Positions 56,801 to 64,000 of a DNA stretch of 64,000 nt are shown piece after piece (the first letter of the stretch is position 1; every line of letters begins with the position of its first letter). The stretch lies in the NCBI GenBank assembly GCA_022508505.1, contig JAFLVC010000003.1, positions 93,910 to 157,909 on the forward strand, in the 5' to 3' direction. This DNA is from Clostridiales bacterium (GTDB lineage Bacteria; Bacillota; Clostridia; Christensenellales; Pumilibacteraceae). The notes under the pieces are model-generated. The model searched no databases and was not told the DNA's origin. It saw nothing but the letters and a program-made list of their open reading frames with translations. The position numbers and the translations under genes were made by a program.

Positions 56801-59800
56801 CGACTTCTCGCTTAATACGAACGCGGCCATTGAGTTCGAGCTGTTGCGGTCGGACGGCAATGACGCGGGTAACGCGCAAAGGAACAAGATATATTACACG
56901 GACAACGACTACTCGTCGAATAAGTACCGCGACGCGGCGTACTTCTCGATCGAGTCGGTGAACGGGCTGTCGGGCGCGAACAACAAGCGTCCGTCGGACA
57001 ATAACGGCGACGCATACACGAACACAACGCTCGCAAAGACGGGCGAGGTCATGCGCGCGCAGAACTCGATGCGGCACTACTACGGCGTGGCGAGCATAGC
57101 GGACACGACGAGCGACGCGTACACGGCGAACGGCGGGAAGTATTCGTACAGCTCGTACTTCAATGTGACGACGTCGGAGAGCGGGAAAGTGCTCAACATA
57201 AGAGCGTCGAGAAAGACGTACATCAACGAGTCGGCGCTTGAGGGAATAGTTAAAACCGAGTTCGTGGGGAAGGCGGAATACAGCGAGCTGTTCGGCGGGT
57301 TTAACTGGAACGCCGGCAAGACGTACGGCGGACTGTCGTACAAGCAGCTGAGGAAGGTGTACGAGACCCGCGGACTGAAGGTAGTGTTCGGCGGAACGGT
57401 AGCCGACGAGAACACGGCCGTACCCGACGACGAGACGCTGAGCGCGTACTATCCGCTCAACGTCATAGTTTACGACAACTGCGGAGCGGGCTGGAGCGAC
57501 GCGTCGTACGTGGCGATGGAGTTCAGGATAACAATAATAAACACGGCGCCTACGATCAATACGGAAAGCCTTAGCTACAACGACGCGAGGTCGCGTTGGG
57601 AAAAGCACACAAAGCTTGCGGTGGGCAGCACGATGTACCTCGAGCTTGAGAAGTACATAAGCGACCCCGACATATTCACGATCAACTCTCAGCTTGCGAC
57701 GGTCAACCAGTTCAACTCGAGGGCGACGGGCATAGACAAAGAGACGGGCGACTACTTGGAATCGCTGTTCTCGTACAACTACACGAAGTACGCGAGCGAC
57801 GAAGCGGCGCAGAGCGCCCTGCTCAGCAACAGAGCGGGTCTGTCCAAACAGGGCTATACGGGCGCGGACGTAATAATGTACATGGAAGTCGAGGGCAACG
57901 CGGAGCTCAGCACGGAAACGGTACCTGCGAACAACAGGCTGTGGTTCAGGGTTAACAGGCGCACGTCGGACGACGACGGCAACATCAGGGACTCGTTCGA
58001 GTTCACGCTCAGCTTCCGCGACAACCACCACACCGAGGGGACGCCGTCGGAAACGCTGCCCATAACGTTCGTCATCGAGATAGACAACCAAGCCCCGGTA
58101 ATAGACACGGCGGTAACGAAGGTGACGATGCACTCGGGCGACAGTCTCGTACTGCTGCCTGCGTACTACGACACGTTCATAGGCGGAACGGAGTATCTGA
58201 CGGATCACAAGACGTTCGACAAGACCGAGCACGGCTCGGACTACGCGCTGCCGCGCGAGGGCTCGACGGCGTACTTAAAATCCAAGACGTACAACAATTA
58301 CTACAACGTACGTCTGACCGAGGGCGCGGACTGGACGTACCACGAACTGACGCGCGCGGCGTGCAAGGACTTCAAGACGGACACGTCGAACGGCAACGGC
58401 AACCAGAGCCTCGGGTTCTTGGGTGTGGCGAGCGACGACGCACCGTGGCGGCTTAGGTTTGAGACCAAGAGCTACAACAGCTACAGCTTCATCACGGTGA
58501 CGCAGCAGAACCTCGTGTATCCCGAGCTGAGAACGGGCACGCCGAGCGAACGGCTTCCGATGGCGCTTTTAATAGAGGCGCGGAACGCATGCACGCAGCA
58601 GACGGTCACGTTCGAAATAACGGACGGCGAGGGCGGACGCGTGACGTACACGCTCGAGTTCACCATCATAAGCGCGCCGCCGCGCCCGCTCGATCCCAAT
58701 GTGGGCGGCGAGAACGCGAGGCTTGAAGCGGCGCATCTCGAGGGCATAGAGAACACCGGCTCGGGTGCGAACAAATACCTCAACAACGGCACGTACAACA
58801 TGTACATAATACCGTCGGGCGACGCGAAGGGCGTAGCCGTCGAACTCGAGACGTTCGGCAAAAAGACGGCGTACCGCGAGACGGAGATCAAGCTCAACAA
58901 CGTGGCGATCGATCCGGACAGTGCGACGGCGACGCTGTCGCTGTACGACGGCGGGCGATTCCGCGTAGACAACCAAGACCTCATAGAGGACGGGCAGGGG
59001 CATTACACGATCCCGAACGCGCCCAATTACTTCTATATTACAAAGCGCGACAACACGGCGTTCACGGTACACGCGACGGGGTACAACCCGAGCAAGGCGT
59101 ACGAAACGCTCACGTTCAGAGTGGGCGATCCCGGCAACGACGTGTATGCCAACTCAATAGAGATAACCATTCGCGTATACACAATATACTCGGACATGGA
59201 AAACCCGACGGTAGGCAAGATGTCGCTCGGCAAGTACGAGGACGAGTACCTCGCGGGCAGTAACGTGTTCAGCGTCAAGCCGTACGACGAGTATCTCGGC
59301 ACGGGCGCGTACGCGGGCAATCCCGAGTATGCGGCGTCTGCGGGCGTACCGTCGACGTACAAGTACATCTACTTCGGCGGCGACGAGGGCAACGACGCGA
59401 CGCTTACGGACGGGAAAGCGGAGTCGCCGATCATCGACAGGGACGTCAGTGTTTCGGGCACGCAGTCGTACGCGGCGTACGTGTACGCGTTCATGGAGAA
59501 CGGCGAGGCGCTGGATAAGACCGAGATAGGCAAGCTGCTCGAGCGCAACGGCAACCTGTTCTCAATCCGCGCGGACAAAAAGACGGCTGTAGAGAACTAT
59601 CTCATCGGCGGAATAAACGCGTCGGGGAACAGCGTAACGCCCAACCGCACGGCGCTTGAAAACGTCAGCAAGTATTTTGGATTCACGGTAGCCGCGGACG
59701 GCACGAGCATTGCGTTCACGCCCAAGACGGCGACGCTCGGCACTAAGATCATGCTGTACGTCGACGTGCAAAAGATAATAGGCACGCGCGACGCGACGCG

Positions 59801-62450
59801 CATAGACGAAGCGGTGTCGGCCGGCACGCTGTTCGCGCTGGAGGTCGAGGACTCGGCGCCGCGCGGCGTCAAGCTCGACGGCAAGGACTATGCGCGCGAG
59901 TTCGAGGGCGGCAAGGGCGACACGGTCAGCTACCGCATATTCGGCGGCACGCGCGGCGAAGCGCTGTTCGAGGACTCGGACGTCGACGACGAGATCGAGG
60001 TAAAGATAGCCAACGACACGAGCGACAGCTGGTACAGGAACGACGCATTGAAAAAGGCGCTTGACGAGGACGAGAACCTCGATTGGGCGGTTAATGCGGC
60101 AATGGGCAAGGCGCGGGCAATAGACGTCGAGGTCATTGACGGGTACGTCAAGATAACCATAAACCGCCGCATGGATAAGCGAAATGCCGACGGCACGTAT
60201 GCGAAGAGCGTGACGTTCCCGTTGGTGCTGACGTGCGAGGACAGAGCGGGCAAGACCGCACAGGTGACGATCAAGATAACGGTAAACAACTCGGGCATGA
60301 CGGCGAAGGACGAGTACAGCGCCATTGACGAAAAGACGGGCGCGGGGTACGCGTTCTCGAAGAACACCGAATCCCAGTATACGAACGAGTACAACCTCAA
60401 CGTCAACGTGTTAAAGGGCGTAGACCTCGAGATAGACATAACGGACTTCCTCGTAGACACGGACTACGTCAAGGGCGCGAACGTCGATTCGTACAGGTTC
60501 GTGCCGCGCAGCGGGCGGTCGAGCAGCTTCGAGGACCTGTTGTCCGAGCCCAAAAAGGCTATATACTACACAGACGCGATGTTGGGCAGGCCGCAAGACC
60601 TCGCTACGGTAACGCCTATATATACGGAGTACGGCGGCGATCTCAGCTACACCAAGATAAGCGTGAACGCGGAGTCGTCGGTGAGGAACAGCAAGGGCTC
60701 GCTGCGCATACACATCATAGACCGTGCGGGCGACGCTACGTCGGACAGCGAGGGAATATACATAACGCTCAACATAACGGTCATCAACACCGCGCCCGAA
60801 GTAATACCCGGCAAGAACGGCAGCGAGATAGACATACTCGGCTCGGACAAAGCGACGACGGGCGAGACGTTCTACCTAAAGGATTTCGTGCGCGACGACA
60901 ACGAGTCCGACATAGTGGACATGGCAAACGCGCCGATTGACCAGCGCGGAACGCAGACGTGGCTGAGGATTTACTCGGTACGGTACCTGTACTATACCTC
61001 AATCAACGCGACGTCGAGCGCGAACGTGCCGAGCGGCGGCGCGGATTACATAGACGACTCGTCGCTCATATTCACGGTTTCGTACTCGGAGCAGGACACC
61101 GGCAACGAATACGGTCAGGCGTTCAAGATCCGGCCTAACATCGGGTTCTACGGCAGCGGCGAGTTTGTCGTAACGGTGTACGACGGCAACATCAACGACT
61201 ATCCCGATTCGGAGTGGGTAGAGTTCACGGTCAAGGTCAACGTCGTGTACAATCCCGAGGACATAGACAGCATGGGCATCGATCCGATGGCGCGCGGCAA
61301 GCGCAAGACCGTCGACATCGAGGCGCTTGTAAACGACATAGACAACAAGTTCGAGCCCTCCGGCAAGGACAGCGATAACGGCATCGAAGAGGTCGATCCC
61401 GAAGCGCCCGGTTCGGAGCGCACATTCAATCCCGCGTCCTGGTACACGCTCGTATCCATAATTCCGACAACGGACGCTACAGCCTACGTCGAAGCGAAGA
61501 AGGTCGAGGACGGGCTGTGGGAGCTCCACGCGCTGCAGATAACCGACAAGACGGGCGTGCGCATAAGAGTAGTGTACGCACTCAAAGCGGACGTCGAGAA
61601 AGCGGGCATGCGCGCGGCAGACGACGAGGGCGAGCAGTACACTACGTACGAGTCGTACTTCGATCTTGTAATAAAGAACAACGAGCGCCCGTCGCTCATA
61701 TACAACAAGATGACGTTCTCGCGTTACGCCGAAGAGGGCGCAATACCCGACATGTTCAGGCTTGACGCGAACAACTCGGTGTACATCGCGGCAGACCAGC
61801 TGTTCGACGACCCTGAGGACGACGAGCTGAAGCTCATATCCGTAAGGTCGAACAAGGAATCGCTGGTATCCGCCAAGCTTTCCAAAGAGAAAGACAAGAT
61901 AGTCCTGAAGTTCAACGCTCGAGGCGACGCGAAGATAACGGTTACGCTGTCCGACGAGAGCGGCGCCAACTACACGTACGACGAGATAACGGTCATCAAT
62001 ACCGACCTGCCCGAGCCCGATTTATGGACGCGGTTCCTCGCGAGCTTAGAGTCCAACAAGGTCATGTGGGCGCTCATATTCGGCAGTGCCGCATTGCTTC
62101 TCATCGTGCTCATCATCATCGTTGTGATAATAAAGAAGCGCAAGCGCGTCAGGGAAGAGCTCGAAGCGCTCCTCGTCTCCGAAATGGAGATCGAAGAACA
62201 AATGCTCCGCCTCTCCGGCGGCCCGTCGCCTACAGGCTACCAGAGCTACGGCTACCTCCAGCCCCCTACGGCGCCTCAGCCCGACCCGAGCACTATGCTC
62301 GGCGCAGGCTCTTCCCAGCCTCAGCAGCAACAGCTCGGCCTCGCCGCTCCGCCCCCTCAAGGCACGCAGACGGAAGTAGGCAACCAACAACCGCCCGTAA
62401 TGCCTAATAATATCGGCAATATCGGCAACGGTCAAGACGACAACTTCTAA
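50721..62450 (+). CDS. Giant membrane-anchored surface protein with ALK-like glycine-rich domain and NTAP-punctuated repeats
   Basis: 3909 residues from ATG 50721 (GGGAAGGTGG upstream; the track's TTG 50700 lies in the hairpin). Basic N-terminus and signal anchor (about 14-37, ILILIVSGIIAVALGLTCGL). Residues about 60-330 form a glycine-rich domain opening with GTYKFEVWGARGG and containing ATASGLLSSL and VLMVAGGGGG, resembling Pfam Gly_rich of ALK/LTK receptors. Then a long array of beta-rich modules whose borders carry IxVxNTAP-like motifs (for example near residues 650, 1070, 1312, 1464, 2272, 2455, 3354, 3651) followed by FxDxDG-like acidic turns, suggesting cadherin/Ig-like folds. One helix (3782-3804) stops at KKRKR, leaving a 100-residue Gln/Pro-rich cytoplasmic tail. 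No LPXTG. Probably an adhesin or cell-contact protein; ligand unknown. Confidence 0.85.
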   Translation: MKNGTRAQITRAKKILILIVSGIIAVALGLTCGLCFGIGSSNRTGTTSGVESGEVSHSATKALTSAGTYNYTTAGSLMNNDLITMAYCGGIYTLNLPKGTYKFEVWGARGGQYVAGAGTPGYGGYTYGQIVLSGATTIYVVPGGIGTNGDTSNSVKAGGYNGGGAGRYYGSSGGGATHIATASGLLSSLSGNTAAVLMVAGGGGGTQKYNGGHGGGGNSNGGTTNGGCGSGGCGGGLSGPHGNPWQSHNVATNAGSFGQGGGVGAGSDGFYAGAGGGGYWGGCGATSDVSVVDDKGGGGGSGYVNTSKFTNYGGSGTDGNNNGAGRAQITAIQVNQPPVQQSYSITGQNIGTLSTAKAVYSYNLAQDTDYANQSGANANSVYFVNGTTTTDLSSSTAQDTGLYLDAACTIPAGTYITYKFQSNQQFNITGYKKQPRAGVSGVSTNNQLKVYVGIRDMFGGNPSTSTNARGVYSFTITFNGYSGTHKENTSGTLVNGNKYAYRYGKSTSTDPSIVPGGGVYSPKAVGTWSLCVQQPIQKNTSVTITAAELMGMTAPASTTAASYNALFQAVLVPSGAVSGLYAYSGSTVTFNSSVTGYTSITITATGSSPQWQNATFTLYMVEINASTGTRIEPIGITYDIHAIDVNFRVDNTRPTLRSSQNNVVDVPVGGSVDVQLNKYFSDIDGEITASTHRILGVEVPQYEFVELDKYGGVVSTYNASGAAAGSSYYNVAGGTLSDSLTSGKSTKETGFNVRIAQPSITEDAFVSYTIKAYDTLTLTGIRSSYSQYQSTRAAQTAYTGGNTSEPTASGSVTNPGHFYLLMHIQDNNDTADGGIWLPIAVRVGYADGRMDGVTPVNTGTTAGAVSGQGMLSSMPRAVGNVGDEFYFVPMGVNIGNTEYPIGKVTDASGNVLSAGVGKDKVQALALDGDNYTTWNNDTREAGLGGWSKKLNELLTITTPETFKVSETERAKDYAKIERISVYIPKSYFGGRVAAVTSGGSSRDAATGVNTVVVRDGGIANDDTEYYVIDGLKVTLLSATMGRYFYVNVGISDSNQKAVNGGVNIAINVANTDPDVIDEGDIAKYTGHSDNPFTYKYEAGQITVSYRVPMRSTFFITPYDLISDENMLDGGAVYPAGGFTLNGLSGKYVNGVFTERAEAGNGETQINALFNTGKYGRGSETYVTQLTNMLENLTRTRQTVGSVATGYAFGTAGVRDTNVLNDRLFFVRTSDTTSDPYTFNPTTKDYVYTTTNTADYVGIAAGNTVNINGVEYSVDFLMFTAETRTATNAVINLTVRDRYGAVAIPVRIEIAIINTAPQQIEIEKVPELAVKAVDGDNGPVYETSLVVTPDGVMTDADGDRLVFVQSRGILVARGLEIAKIENVSSLMFDGFGSAGNHPEYAEYLSDKHGNLLTDYYLTARMDSTSEFTVTALGSTKNIEEGVYVYFFVTDSRGGTTLGYLPVEVVNTRPHENTSDVDGFSGEDRLWSLESARIADTYRSRYIVGSEAAREQLKEKEKATDADIKLIAMDADALHGKYGVMLSQRGATASVYFNYDERYNAPPYGNAYEVAVPNVLRSVSGGFDDTKPAAVVVCAAPNDGKSTYMLPEYVSVQVMFYVNGKWYERSVLIGELSKDSGEVKHEDVFDGEGRFVINDWAVKVATEQAFTGYRLQLTFSVRDDVLYGGDTADKETAYNSNRNDKKGEKVAGRLDVGPVYMYISGTGIRTKDEFGVYDNNYVVDYEPKDGTSKSYLVTKTGETVSAVEYSAAAAASAKGKFEYLSTITVPASSDGSKAYPTVYVPMSYFGQKQALVAPSTQDKTVSYQDTFVGYDMRKSNGDDSAYDIGHIDNIASAISLYDGNTTWRGMDLADNPYLEIASVNYMSGMNGAAMFGGAYSSMYYNTQLAVSTADQDYSGVSEDEFIAGTEKQLIYLKDQKEKLLEHNFGLSFKKKNMRTGSVNLQLTINLALSEVKRGSGNEITGMTTACESASDARTVTVFIRIENTPIDLVTGKVSNSDKYLLGYDDTYHVDFSLNTNAAIEFELLRSDGNDAGNAQRNKIYYTDNDYSSNKYRDAAYFSIESVNGLSGANNKRPSDNNGDAYTNTTLAKTGEVMRAQNSMRHYYGVASIADTTSDAYTANGGKYSYSSYFNVTTSESGKVLNIRASRKTYINESALEGIVKTEFVGKAEYSELFGGFNWNAGKTYGGLSYKQLRKVYETRGLKVVFGGTVADENTAVPDDETLSAYYPLNVIVYDNCGAGWSDASYVAMEFRITIINTAPTINTESLSYNDARSRWEKHTKLAVGSTMYLELEKYISDPDIFTINSQLATVNQFNSRATGIDKETGDYLESLFSYNYTKYASDEAAQSALLSNRAGLSKQGYTGADVIMYMEVEGNAELSTETVPANNRLWFRVNRRTSDDDGNIRDSFEFTLSFRDNHHTEGTPSETLPITFVIEIDNQAPVIDTAVTKVTMHSGDSLVLLPAYYDTFIGGTEYLTDHKTFDKTEHGSDYALPREGSTAYLKSKTYNNYYNVRLTEGADWTYHELTRAACKDFKTDTSNGNGNQSLGFLGVASDDAPWRLRFETKSYNSYSFITVTQQNLVYPELRTGTPSERLPMALLIEARNACTQQTVTFEITDGEGGRVTYTLEFTIISAPPRPLDPNVGGENARLEAAHLEGIENTGSGANKYLNNGTYNMYIIPSGDAKGVAVELETFGKKTAYRETEIKLNNVAIDPDSATATLSLYDGGRFRVDNQDLIEDGQGHYTIPNAPNYFYITKRDNTAFTVHATGYNPSKAYETLTFRVGDPGNDVYANSIEITIRVYTIYSDMENPTVGKMSLGKYEDEYLAGSNVFSVKPYDEYLGTGAYAGNPEYAASAGVPSTYKYIYFGGDEGNDATLTDGKAESPIIDRDVSVSGTQSYAAYVYAFMENGEALDKTEIGKLLERNGNLFSIRADKKTAVENYLIGGINASGNSVTPNRTALENVSKYFGFTVAADGTSIAFTPKTATLGTKIMLYVDVQKIIGTRDATRIDEAVSAGTLFALEVEDSAPRGVKLDGKDYAREFEGGKGDTVSYRIFGGTRGEALFEDSDVDDEIEVKIANDTSDSWYRNDALKKALDEDENLDWAVNAAMGKARAIDVEVIDGYVKITINRRMDKRNADGTYAKSVTFPLVLTCEDRAGKTAQVTIKITVNNSGMTAKDEYSAIDEKTGAGYAFSKNTESQYTNEYNLNVNVLKGVDLEIDITDFLVDTDYVKGANVDSYRFVPRSGRSSSFEDLLSEPKKAIYYTDAMLGRPQDLATVTPIYTEYGGDLSYTKISVNAESSVRNSKGSLRIHIIDRAGDATSDSEGIYITLNITVINTAPEVIPGKNGSEIDILGSDKATTGETFYLKDFVRDDNESDIVDMANAPIDQRGTQTWLRIYSVRYLYYTSINATSSANVPSGGADYIDDSSLIFTVSYSEQDTGNEYGQAFKIRPNIGFYGSGEFVVTVYDGNINDYPDSEWVEFTVKVNVVYNPEDIDSMGIDPMARGKRKTVDIEALVNDIDNKFEPSGKDSDNGIEEVDPEAPGSERTFNPASWYTLVSIIPTTDATAYVEAKKVEDGLWELHALQITDKTGVRIRVVYALKADVEKAGMRAADDEGEQYTTYESYFDLVIKNNERPSLIYNKMTFSRYAEEGAIPDMFRLDANNSVYIAADQLFDDPEDDELKLISVRSNKESLVSAKLSKEKDKIVLKFNARGDAKITVTLSDESGANYTYDEITVINTDLPEPDLWTRFLASLESNKVMWALIFGSAALLLIVLIIIVVIIKKRKRVREELEALLVSEMEIEEQMLRLSGGPSPTGYQSYGYLQPPTAPQPDPSTMLGAGSSQPQQQQLGLAAPPPQGTQTEVGNQQPPVMPNNIGNIGNGQDDNF
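51705..51831 (+). repeat. Direct repeat after the glycine-rich domain, copy 1 (at least 127 bp)
   Basis: Identical base for base to 63874-64000; the match probably continues beyond the window in the second gene. Begins at ATCACGGCG, exactly where the divergent glycine-rich segment ends. Confidence 0.95.
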
Positions 62451-62475
62451 ACGTCGATAGTACAGCTTTATATCT

Positions 62476-62511
62476 AAAACGGCTCGGTAATATCCGAGCC
62501 GTTTTGTTTTG
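62476..62511 (+). terminator. Terminator of the giant gene
   Basis: AAAACGGCTCGG-TAATAT-CCGAGCCGTTTT followed by GTTTTG; perfect 12-bp stem. Confidence 0.93.
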
Positions 62512-62584
62512 TGATACATTTCATTTGACAAAGCGACATTATTCCGCATAAATGAGTTAAATTGACTATTTTTACAATAAGTTA

Positions 62585-62652
62585 TTGACAAATTGTGAAC
62601 AATATGTTAACATTATTCTGTATATGTATATAAATGTGAACAAATTGTTAAC
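62585..62652 (+). promoter_or_regulatory. Promoter and operator pair of the second giant gene
   Basis: TTGACA (62585-62590), 17 bases, TGT-TAACAT (62608-62613); GAACAATATGTTAAC (62597-62611) and GAACAAATTGTTAAC (62638-62652) have the same positions and spacing as in the first gene. The upstream third dyad is degenerate here (ACAATAAGTTATTGAC). The 29 bases from TTGACA to TAACAT differ from copy 1 at one base. Confidence 0.78.
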
Positions 62653-62670
62653 AAAAATGCATAAAAAGAC

Positions 62671-62867
62671 ATCGAGCGCAGCTTGCGCAGGGAAGGTGGC
62701 TATATGAAAAACGGCACCCGAGCTCAAATAACGAGAGCAAAGAGAATACTTATACTCATTGTCAGCGGTATCATTGCGGTAGCGCTGGGATTGACATGCG
62801 GACTGTGCTTCGGCATCGGCTCGTCCAATAGAACAGGCACGACGAGCGGAGTGGAAAGCGGCGAGGT
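62671..62867 (+). repeat. 197-bp direct repeat, copy 2
   Basis: Counterpart of 50688-50884 with a single difference. Confidence 0.95.
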
Positions 62868-64000
62868 CACTCATTCGGCGAGCAAGACCTTAACGAGCGC
62901 GGGCACGTATAACTATTCCGCGGCGGGCTCACTTATCAATAATGATACAATAACAATGCAGTATTGCGGCGGCGTGTACACCATAGTCCTGCCCAAAGGA
63001 ACGTACAAGTTCGAGGTTTGGGGTGCACAGGGCGGAAATGCTGCAAATGCCGCATATGCCGGCGGCTACGGCGGCAAGGGCGGCTACGGCGTCGGCGGTT
63101 ATGTAATAACCGCCGCAAGCGCAACTGTATATGTAGTCGTCGGACAGCAAGGTAAGTCAAACGGCTCATTAGGTATCAAGTACGGCGCGGCCGGAGGCTT
63201 CGGCGGCGGCGGCGGTGGTGCACATCCGTGGGGCAGCGGCAACTCGTCAGGTGGGGCCGGCGGAGGTGGACTGTCCGGATTTTTCAAAGCGACGTCGCCG
63301 TATGCGGGCAACGAGCTTCTCATCGCCGGCGCAGGCGGTGGCGGCGGCGGCTCGGCATTTAATGACGGCAGCGGTCACGGTAGAGGAACCGACGGCGGCT
63401 GGGGCGGCGGCACAAACGGCGGAGCCAGTCAACATACTTTATCACAGGGTGTATCGGTGTCCCACAAAACTTCGGGACCGGCAGCGACAGGTGCGACGCA
63501 GACTGCTGCGGGAACCGCAGGCGGTAGCGGCGGAACCGGCGGCAGGCTTTTCGGCGGTTACGGCTACGGCACAAAAAACGGAAATCCAGGCAACGGCACG
63601 ACGCTCGCGGGCGGTGAAGAGCTTACAACGGCCCCCTCCGGCAGTTCTGCCGGTGGCGGCGGCGGTGGTGGATCCGGATACTGGGGCGGCTCGGGTTCGG
63701 GCAACTACGGCATGGGCGGCAGCGGCGGCTCGGGCTGGAACGGCGGTGTAGTAACGACTACGGCGACCAACGGCGTCACCGTGACCAAAAACCTAATAGC
63801 GGGCAACGCTTCCATGCCTTCGCCTACGTCGGCGTCCAACGAAACAGGACACAGCGGCAACGGCTATGCCCGAATCACGGCGATCCAAGTAAACCAACCG
63901 CCGGTACAGCAGAGCTACAGCATTACAGGGCAGAACATAGGCACGCTGAGCACGGCGAAAGCTGTGTACTCGTACAACCTGGCGCAGGACACGGACTACG
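62704..64000 (+). CDS. Second giant glycine-rich surface protein, 3' truncated by the window
   Basis: Open from ATG 62704 to the window end (432 codons, no stop); the ORF track omits it. My translation gives the same first 54 residues as the upstream paralog except Lys-to-Arg at residue 14, the same signal anchor, then SAGTYNYSAAGSLINNDTITMQYCGGVYT and GTYKFEVWGAQGG. The glycine-rich domain differs strongly in sequence and length (about 90 residues longer; ELLIAGAGGGGGGSAF, GSGYWGGSGSG), then returns to the identical ITAIQVNQPPVQQSYSITGQ segment. The rest presumably resembles the first protein. Same promoter architecture, so the two are likely co-regulated. Confidence 0.88.
   Translation, partial: MKNGTRAQITRAKRILILIVSGIIAVALGLTCGLCFGIGSSNRTGTTSGVESGEVTHSASKTLTSAGTYNYSAAGSLINNDTITMQYCGGVYTIVLPKGTYKFEVWGAQGGNAANAAYAGGYGGKGGYGVGGYVITAASATVYVVVGQQGKSNGSLGIKYGAAGGFGGGGGGAHPWGSGNSSGGAGGGGLSGFFKATSPYAGNELLIAGAGGGGGGSAFNDGSGHGRGTDGGWGGGTNGGASQHTLSQGVSVSHKTSGPAATGATQTAAGTAGGSGGTGGRLFGGYGYGTKNGNPGNGTTLAGGEELTTAPSGSSAGGGGGGGSGYWGGSGSGNYGMGGSGGSGWNGGVVTTTATNGVTVTKNLIAGNASMPSPTSASNETGHSGNGYARITAIQVNQPPVQQSYSITGQNIGTLSTAKAVYSYNLAQDTDY
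63874..64000 (+). repeat. Direct repeat after the glycine-rich domain, copy 2
   Basis: Identical to 51705-51831 up to the window edge. Confidence 0.95.

Noticed and set aside
62000-62450. Sortase (LPXTG) anchor in the giant protein
   Set aside because: Searched the C-terminal region by eye; there is no LPXTG-like motif, and a cytoplasmic tail of about 100 residues excludes sortase anchoring.
63215-63751. 178-codon plus-strand ORF in the track
   Set aside because: Out-of-frame shadow of the second giant gene, whose real frame from ATG 62704 is open to the window end.

Overview
The window looks like chromosomal DNA of an endospore-forming (or spore-descended) member of the Bacillota, most likely an uncultured, possibly gut-associated clostridial lineage. 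Support from the sequence: a gerA/gerB/gerC germination operon, a SpoIIIE/FtsK translocase, the Bacillus-type order rpsO-pnp-ylxY-mlpA, pgsA-cinA-recA, ruvAB-queA-tgt, a Thr T-box leader, GatCAB, and an isolated Spo0A-type DNA-binding domain. Near-consensus TTGACA-17-TATAAT promoters are frequent. The lineage assignment below phylum/class level is inference.

Layout. 1-6.1 kb: the end of a GH3 glycosidase, a family-2 glycosyltransferase and a glgC-glgD-glgA glycogen cassette, closed by a bidirectional terminator. 6.1-10.4 kb: an ArsR-type regulator divergent from gatCAB (tRNA-dependent Asn/Gln formation). 10.4-14.2 kb: spore germinant receptor operon. 14.3-17.9 kb: rpsU, a convergent SF2 helicase with C-terminal membrane segments, and a small Spo0A-C-like protein. 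17.9-20.5 kb: argGH (minus strand). 20.6-25.7 kb: rpsO, pnp, ylxY-like deacetylase, M16 peptidase, dimeric dUTPase. 25.7-39.3 kb: a repeat-bearing gap, then a long run of genome-maintenance and RNA-modification genes (ftsK/spoIIIE, rimO, pgsA, cinA, recA, ruvA, ruvB, queA, a RelB/YafQ toxin-antitoxin pair inserted before tgt, a YgjP-like metallopeptidase, ruvC). 39.3-43.9 kb: nfnAB electron-bifurcating transhydrogenase, antisense tRNA-Trp, proC, rnhA, a VTT-domain membrane protein. 44-47.6 kb: Thr T-box and thrS, then an ECF sigma factor with a membrane-anchored partner. 47.7-50.4 kb (minus): a PadR regulator fused to four membrane helices, in operon with a tyrosine recombinase.

The accessory highlight is 50.4-64 kb. 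A 3909-residue surface protein has an N-terminal signal anchor, a glycine-rich domain resembling the ALK/LTK Gly-rich fold, a long series of beta-sandwich-like modules punctuated by NTAP-type motifs, one C-terminal membrane helix and a cytoplasmic tail of about 100 residues. A second gene of the same kind starts at 62704 and leaves the window. The two share an almost identical promoter with paired GAACA-N5-GTTAAC-type sites at the same spacing, a 197-bp near-identical block over the ribosome-binding site and signal anchor, and at least 127 bp of identical sequence after the glycine-rich domain, while the glycine-rich domains themselves differ. This is the pattern of a paralogous, co-regulated surface-protein family diversifying one exposed domain by duplication or gene conversion. 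The membrane PadR and recombinase genes lie divergently next to it.

A second theme is start-site architecture: the helicase, gatC and (less clearly) the VTT gene have a -10 element placed so that the predicted transcript begins at or within a base of the start codon, without a Shine-Dalgarno sequence, suggesting leaderless mRNAs beside conventional ones.
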